Shown here: one piece after another, positions 28,912 through 31,350 of the stretch
How positions within the stretch are numbered: the first letter of the stretch is position 1
Layout of the letters: each line of letters starts with the position of its first letter
From: a virus
IMG/VR virus record: IMGVR_UViG_3300017950_002312
Coordinates: 1-31,350 of that record
DNA length: 31,350 nucleotides
Direction: 5' to 3' (one strand)
The notes under the pieces: model-generated
What the model saw: only the letters and a program-made list of their open reading frames with translations
Databases searched by the model: none
What the model was told of the DNA's origin: nothing
Translations under genes and position numbers: made by a program

Positions 28912-29270
28912 AAAGCAAGATACTCTCCCCCTTCAGTTAATAGACCACTTAGTTGTATTCTATTAGAAGGAAGTTTATCATCTATAAAAAGAAGTTTATA
29001 TTCAGGATGTTTTTCTTCAAATCTTAAACTACCATTTGCTCTAGTACTATCCTCTATAAGTTCAGTTATAAAAGAAACAGTAACTGTGGGCCCTACTAAT
29101 TTAAGTTTATTATTAGCTATAAATCTAGCTTGAGGAGATGTGGGAACAAACTTTCTTAAAACTAACAGATCATACGGATTTAAAAATACTTTAGCAGAAT
29201 AGCTATCAAATATTTTTTGAATTAATTGGTTTGAATATCCATTAGTTAAAAAGTCTGCTTTTCCTCTCAT
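28908..29270 (-). CDS. Hypothetical tail-region protein
   Basis: The 120-aa protein has a helical, basic N-terminus (RGKADFLTNGYSNQLIQKIFDSY), a central segment with LLVLRKFVPTSPQARFIANNK, and a strand-rich C-terminus ending GLLTEGGEYLAL. No recognised domain. It lies 20 bases after the next gene upstream in the minus-strand operon and overlaps the following one by four bases. Probably a virion component by context. Confidence 0.6.
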   Translation of the reverse strand: MRGKADFLTNGYSNQLIQKIFDSYSAKVFLNPYDLLVLRKFVPTSPQARFIANNKLKLVGPTVTVSFITELIEDSTRANGSLRFEEKHPEYKLLFIDDKLPSNRIQLSGLLTEGGEYLAL

Positions 29271-29290
29271 CCTCTAAATTGTTTAGCTAC

Positions 29291-29644
29291 TTAGGAAGAT
29301 ACATCTACAATTATTGGTTTTTTCCTCTCTTCAAGTCTATCTTGGAATTGCTTACGCTTTAACTCTGTAGGTGTTAATTCAGTTTTCTCTTCAGGAACAG
29401 ATATAACTCTTTCAACCTGTTCTTCAACCTTTTCTTCTGGAGCAACCTCTGTATTAAACTCAGTCTTTAGTTTGTCAAGCCACTCTGACTCAACTGTAGT
29501 TGTCCAAGTTTGTTCTGCATATCCCTCAACTACTTGATCTATATCTACAGAGCCATAAGTAAAATTAGTAGTCTTGTCTACCCAGAAAATCCAATAAGTC
29601 TTTTTTTCTGGGTATTTGATTTCGTGTATTATATATTCTGCCAT
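29291..29644 (-). CDS. Hypothetical protein with acidic C-terminal tail
   Basis: The 117-aa protein has a beta-like N-terminal domain (YIIHEIKYPEKKTYWIFWVD, FTYGSVDIDQVVEGY) and a Glu/Lys/Pro-rich disordered tail (about 68-110) with repeats of PEEK (VAPEEKVEE, SVPEEKTEL). No family recognised. It separates the repeat adhesin gene (19-base gap) from the smaller tail-region genes. It may be a chaperone or adaptor for the adhesin, inferred from position only. Confidence 0.6.
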   Translation of the reverse strand: MAEYIIHEIKYPEKKTYWIFWVDKTTNFTYGSVDIDQVVEGYAEQTWTTTVESEWLDKLKTEFNTEVAPEEKVEEQVERVISVPEEKTELTPTELKRKQFQDRLEERKKPIIVDVSS

Positions 29645-29663
29645 TTTTATAAGTATTTAATTA

Positions 29664-31350
29664 TTATACTGCTCCTCCATCTTGTACTACCCATCCTTTT
29701 GCTATTATAGCTGCTCTAGCTGCTGCTGCTGCTCCACCTCCTGTATATTTAGAACTACCAAAAGTTATGTATTCAGTACCAGGTATAGAAGAAACATCAG
29801 GTAACTTTTCAGACCATGCTATTAAAGTTGCATCATAAAGCGCTGTAGGATAAGTCATATTTTGCATAAATCGATATGCGCTTACTATGTTAGAAACATC
29901 CCAACCTGATATGTCTTGAGTATATCCTTTATTAGCATTAAAGAAATAATCTAGTTTTGTGTATTGAGAAAAATCCCAATGATCAAAAGGCTGATTAAAT
30001 ACTTCAGCATAATTCCAAGGAGCGTATAGGTAGTTGTTATAGAAGAAACGATTATCATTAGGAATTAACTCACCTCCATTATTAAACAGACCATTTGGTC
30101 CTCCAAAAGCGTACATATTACCAGGATTCGTAATAGATGCTGTAAAAGTCCCAGAACTCAAAATAGGGTAATTAAATGGAGTATTCCAAAACATCGATGA
30201 TGTAACAGCATTTGGATTCCAATTCCAACTCAAAACACCTTGATCATTAAAAGCACTATCGGCAAAAGCATTATTCCATCTTGTTACCCCAGAAACATCC
30301 CATAAGCTAACATCTTGATTAAAAGGCACTATTACATTTCCAGAGCTCCAACCAGAAAACATGTTTTGAGCATTTTGATTAGTTCCATTAAACGTGAATC
30401 TAGTCGGATTATTATATTCGGACTCACCAAACATCCAATTAATGTAAGCTGCCGGTATAGTCCAATCCAAAGGTTGTCCTCCATTTTGGAATACCTTGTT
30501 ATCATAAAACATACTGTTCAGATTTACACTACTTGAAAAATCCCAATTAGTAATGTTGAGGTTAAATGCTCCAGCTTGCTGAAATGTTCTCTCGAAATAC
30601 GTTCCACTAGATGTATCCCAATTGTTTATACCAGGATCCCCCCCGTTATTAAAATCTTTAGAATTGCTAAACAGGTAAGAAAAATACTCAATATTACTTA
30701 CATCCCAATTACTAAGAGATTGGTTAAATCCTTCATTATCTTGGAACCACCCCCAAAGAGAATCTAATTGTGATACATTCCAATTATCAATAGGTTGATT
30801 AAATGCTTTACAACCTTCAAAGGTATTTTCAGCATAGGTTAAACTAGCAAAGTTCCAATTATTAATATCAGGAGAGCCTCCATTATTAAATGCCTCTGCA
30901 TAATAGAATATTCCCCAAGCTTCTTCTACTTTTGATACGTCCCAACTACTAATGTCTTGATTAAATGCTTTGGTCTCTCCAAAAGGACCATTCATATAGA
31001 CAACATTGGAGGTATCCCACTTATCAAGTGGTTGATTAAATACTTCACAACCCCATAACACCCAATCTAGAATAGTAACTCCAGAAATATCCCAATCATT
31101 TAGTGATCCATTAAATGATAAACAACGATCAAAAGTACTTTCTAAAGTATCGGTTGCAATAATAGGAGCATCCGTAGCACTTGAAGTCATGTTTTCAAAT
31201 GCCCAAAAAGTCTTATTTTCAGTTATTATTAAACCATCCCACTGCTTAACGTCAAGAAGCTTATCTTTATCAGTGTTAATATAGGCCGATTTCCAACCAA
31301 AAATACCTCCTGTAATTTTTACAAGATACTCACCCTCTGTTGCGTATGTA
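29664..31350 (-). CDS. DUF285/BspA-like repeat adhesin (partial, 5' end outside window)
   Basis: The frame is open to the right window edge, so the true start lies beyond 31350. Reading minus-strand, the visible N-terminal part contains TGGIFGWKSAYINTD and QWDGLIITENKTFWAFENM, typical of the beginning of DUF285 proteins (itG.fgw...qWG...FenM...). After that come about 16 repeats of 16-30 residues built on FNQ(P/D)(I/L)..W(D/N)(V/F)S. Some have the insert NNGG plus a short turn (SPDINNW, DPGINNW). It ends in a Gly/Ala-rich turn and AIIAKGWVVQDGG. Such proteins are surface adhesins in Bacteroidota and Mollicutes; here it is likely a receptor-binding virion protein. Confidence 0.82.
   Translation of the reverse strand, partial: TYATEGEYLVKITGGIFGWKSAYINTDKDKLLDVKQWDGLIITENKTFWAFENMTSSATDAPIIATDTLESTFDRCLSFNGSLNDWDISGVTILDWVLWGCEVFNQPLDKWDTSNVVYMNGPFGETKAFNQDISSWDVSKVEEAWGIFYYAEAFNNGGSPDINNWNFASLTYAENTFEGCKAFNQPIDNWNVSQLDSLWGWFQDNEGFNQSLSNWDVSNIEYFSYLFSNSKDFNNGGDPGINNWDTSSGTYFERTFQQAGAFNLNITNWDFSSSVNLNSMFYDNKVFQNGGQPLDWTIPAAYINWMFGESEYNNPTRFTFNGTNQNAQNMFSGWSSGNVIVPFNQDVSLWDVSGVTRWNNAFADSAFNDQGVLSWNWNPNAVTSSMFWNTPFNYPILSSGTFTASITNPGNMYAFGGPNGLFNNGGELIPNDNRFFYNNYLYAPWNYAEVFNQPFDHWDFSQYTKLDYFFNANKGYTQDISGWDVSNIVSAYRFMQNMTYPTALYDATLIAWSEKLPDVSSIPGTEYITFGSSKYTGGGAAAAARAAIIAKGWVVQDGGAV
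29880..31115 (-). repeat. DUF285 tandem repeats within the adhesin gene
   Basis: The translated minus-strand sequence repeats the pattern FNQ..D.W(D/N)(V/F/T)S about 16 times, with spacing from about 16 to 30 residues and diverged copies in the middle (for example FTFNGTNQ and FNYPILSSG). Repeats of this type vary in number between strains in bacterial adhesins. Boundaries are approximate. Confidence 0.75.

Noticed and set aside
1-31350. CRISPR array, insertion sequence, integrase or attachment site
   Set aside because: No regularly spaced direct repeats, transposase or recombinase motifs were seen, so there is no sign of lysogeny or mobile insertions in this window.

Overview
The window is a strongly AT-rich, gene-dense stretch of a tailed double-stranded DNA phage, most likely infecting a Bacteroidota host and quite possibly a flavobacterium. 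The phage assignment rests on a compact replication and recombination set: DnaB-type helicase, TOPRIM primase, family A polymerase without a 5'-3' exonuclease domain, uracil-DNA glycosylase, a NinG-type junction nuclease, a Sak4-like ATPase and an SSB-like protein. It is supported by a holin, tail-fibre-like proteins and many tiny overlapping genes. The host assignment rests on promoters of the Bacteroidota type (TTG, 19-20 nt, TAnnTTTG), start codons preceded by A-rich leaders with almost no Shine-Dalgarno sites, and a DUF285/BspA-like repeat adhesin. No portal, terminase or major capsid gene is visible, so I cannot assign a phage family. The layout, with a replication block facing a structural/lysis block, recalls crAss-like and Cellulophaga podoviruses, but that is an impression only.

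Layout. (1) 1-3497, plus strand: a radical-SAM-like protein, small unknown genes and a minimal SF2 helicase, closed by an intrinsic terminator. (2) 3559-7675, plus: a small protein, a HEXXH plus VWA protein and its MoxR-type AAA+ ATPase partner, then a 409-aa unknown protein. (3) 7650-14016, plus: replication core comprising a possible loader, DnaB-like helicase, Sak4-like ATPase, SSB-like protein, primase, a DnaA-domain-IV-like protein and uracil-DNA glycosylase. (4) 14017-14195: a non-coding leader with alternative stems, a terminator and a promoter. (5) 14196-19650, plus: NinG, polymerase, two coiled-coil microproteins, a NinB-like protein, a dATP/dGTP diphosphohydrolase-like protein and a PD-(D/E)XK nuclease. 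(6) 19684-19974: a single minus-strand gene with its own promoter and terminator. (7) 20023-22809, plus: dCMP deaminase, a GroES-like protein, a UVR-motif protein, membrane proteins and PhoH, with recognisable promoters before the GroES-like gene and phoH. (8) 31350-22806, minus strand: tail or adhesin proteins, then a five-gene membrane (lysis) cluster, then a metallophosphoesterase and three small genes. The two blocks meet tail to tail with a 4-bp overlap of stop codons.

How it fits together. The plus block would copy, repair and recombine the genome and tune the nucleotide pool. The minus block, read from the right edge toward the centre, would make host-binding fibres and then lyse the cell. 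Points most worth a second look are the phage MoxR/VWA-metallopeptidase module, terminator-like hairpins buried just inside translationally coupled genes, the alternative-stem leader at 14050-14107, an apparently leaderless phoH mRNA, a non-canonical radical-SAM cysteine spacing, a putative phage co-chaperonin, a lone antisense transcription unit, and a lysis cluster with a 101-bp out-of-frame gene overlap but no recognisable endolysin. All family calls are from reading motifs; no database search was run.
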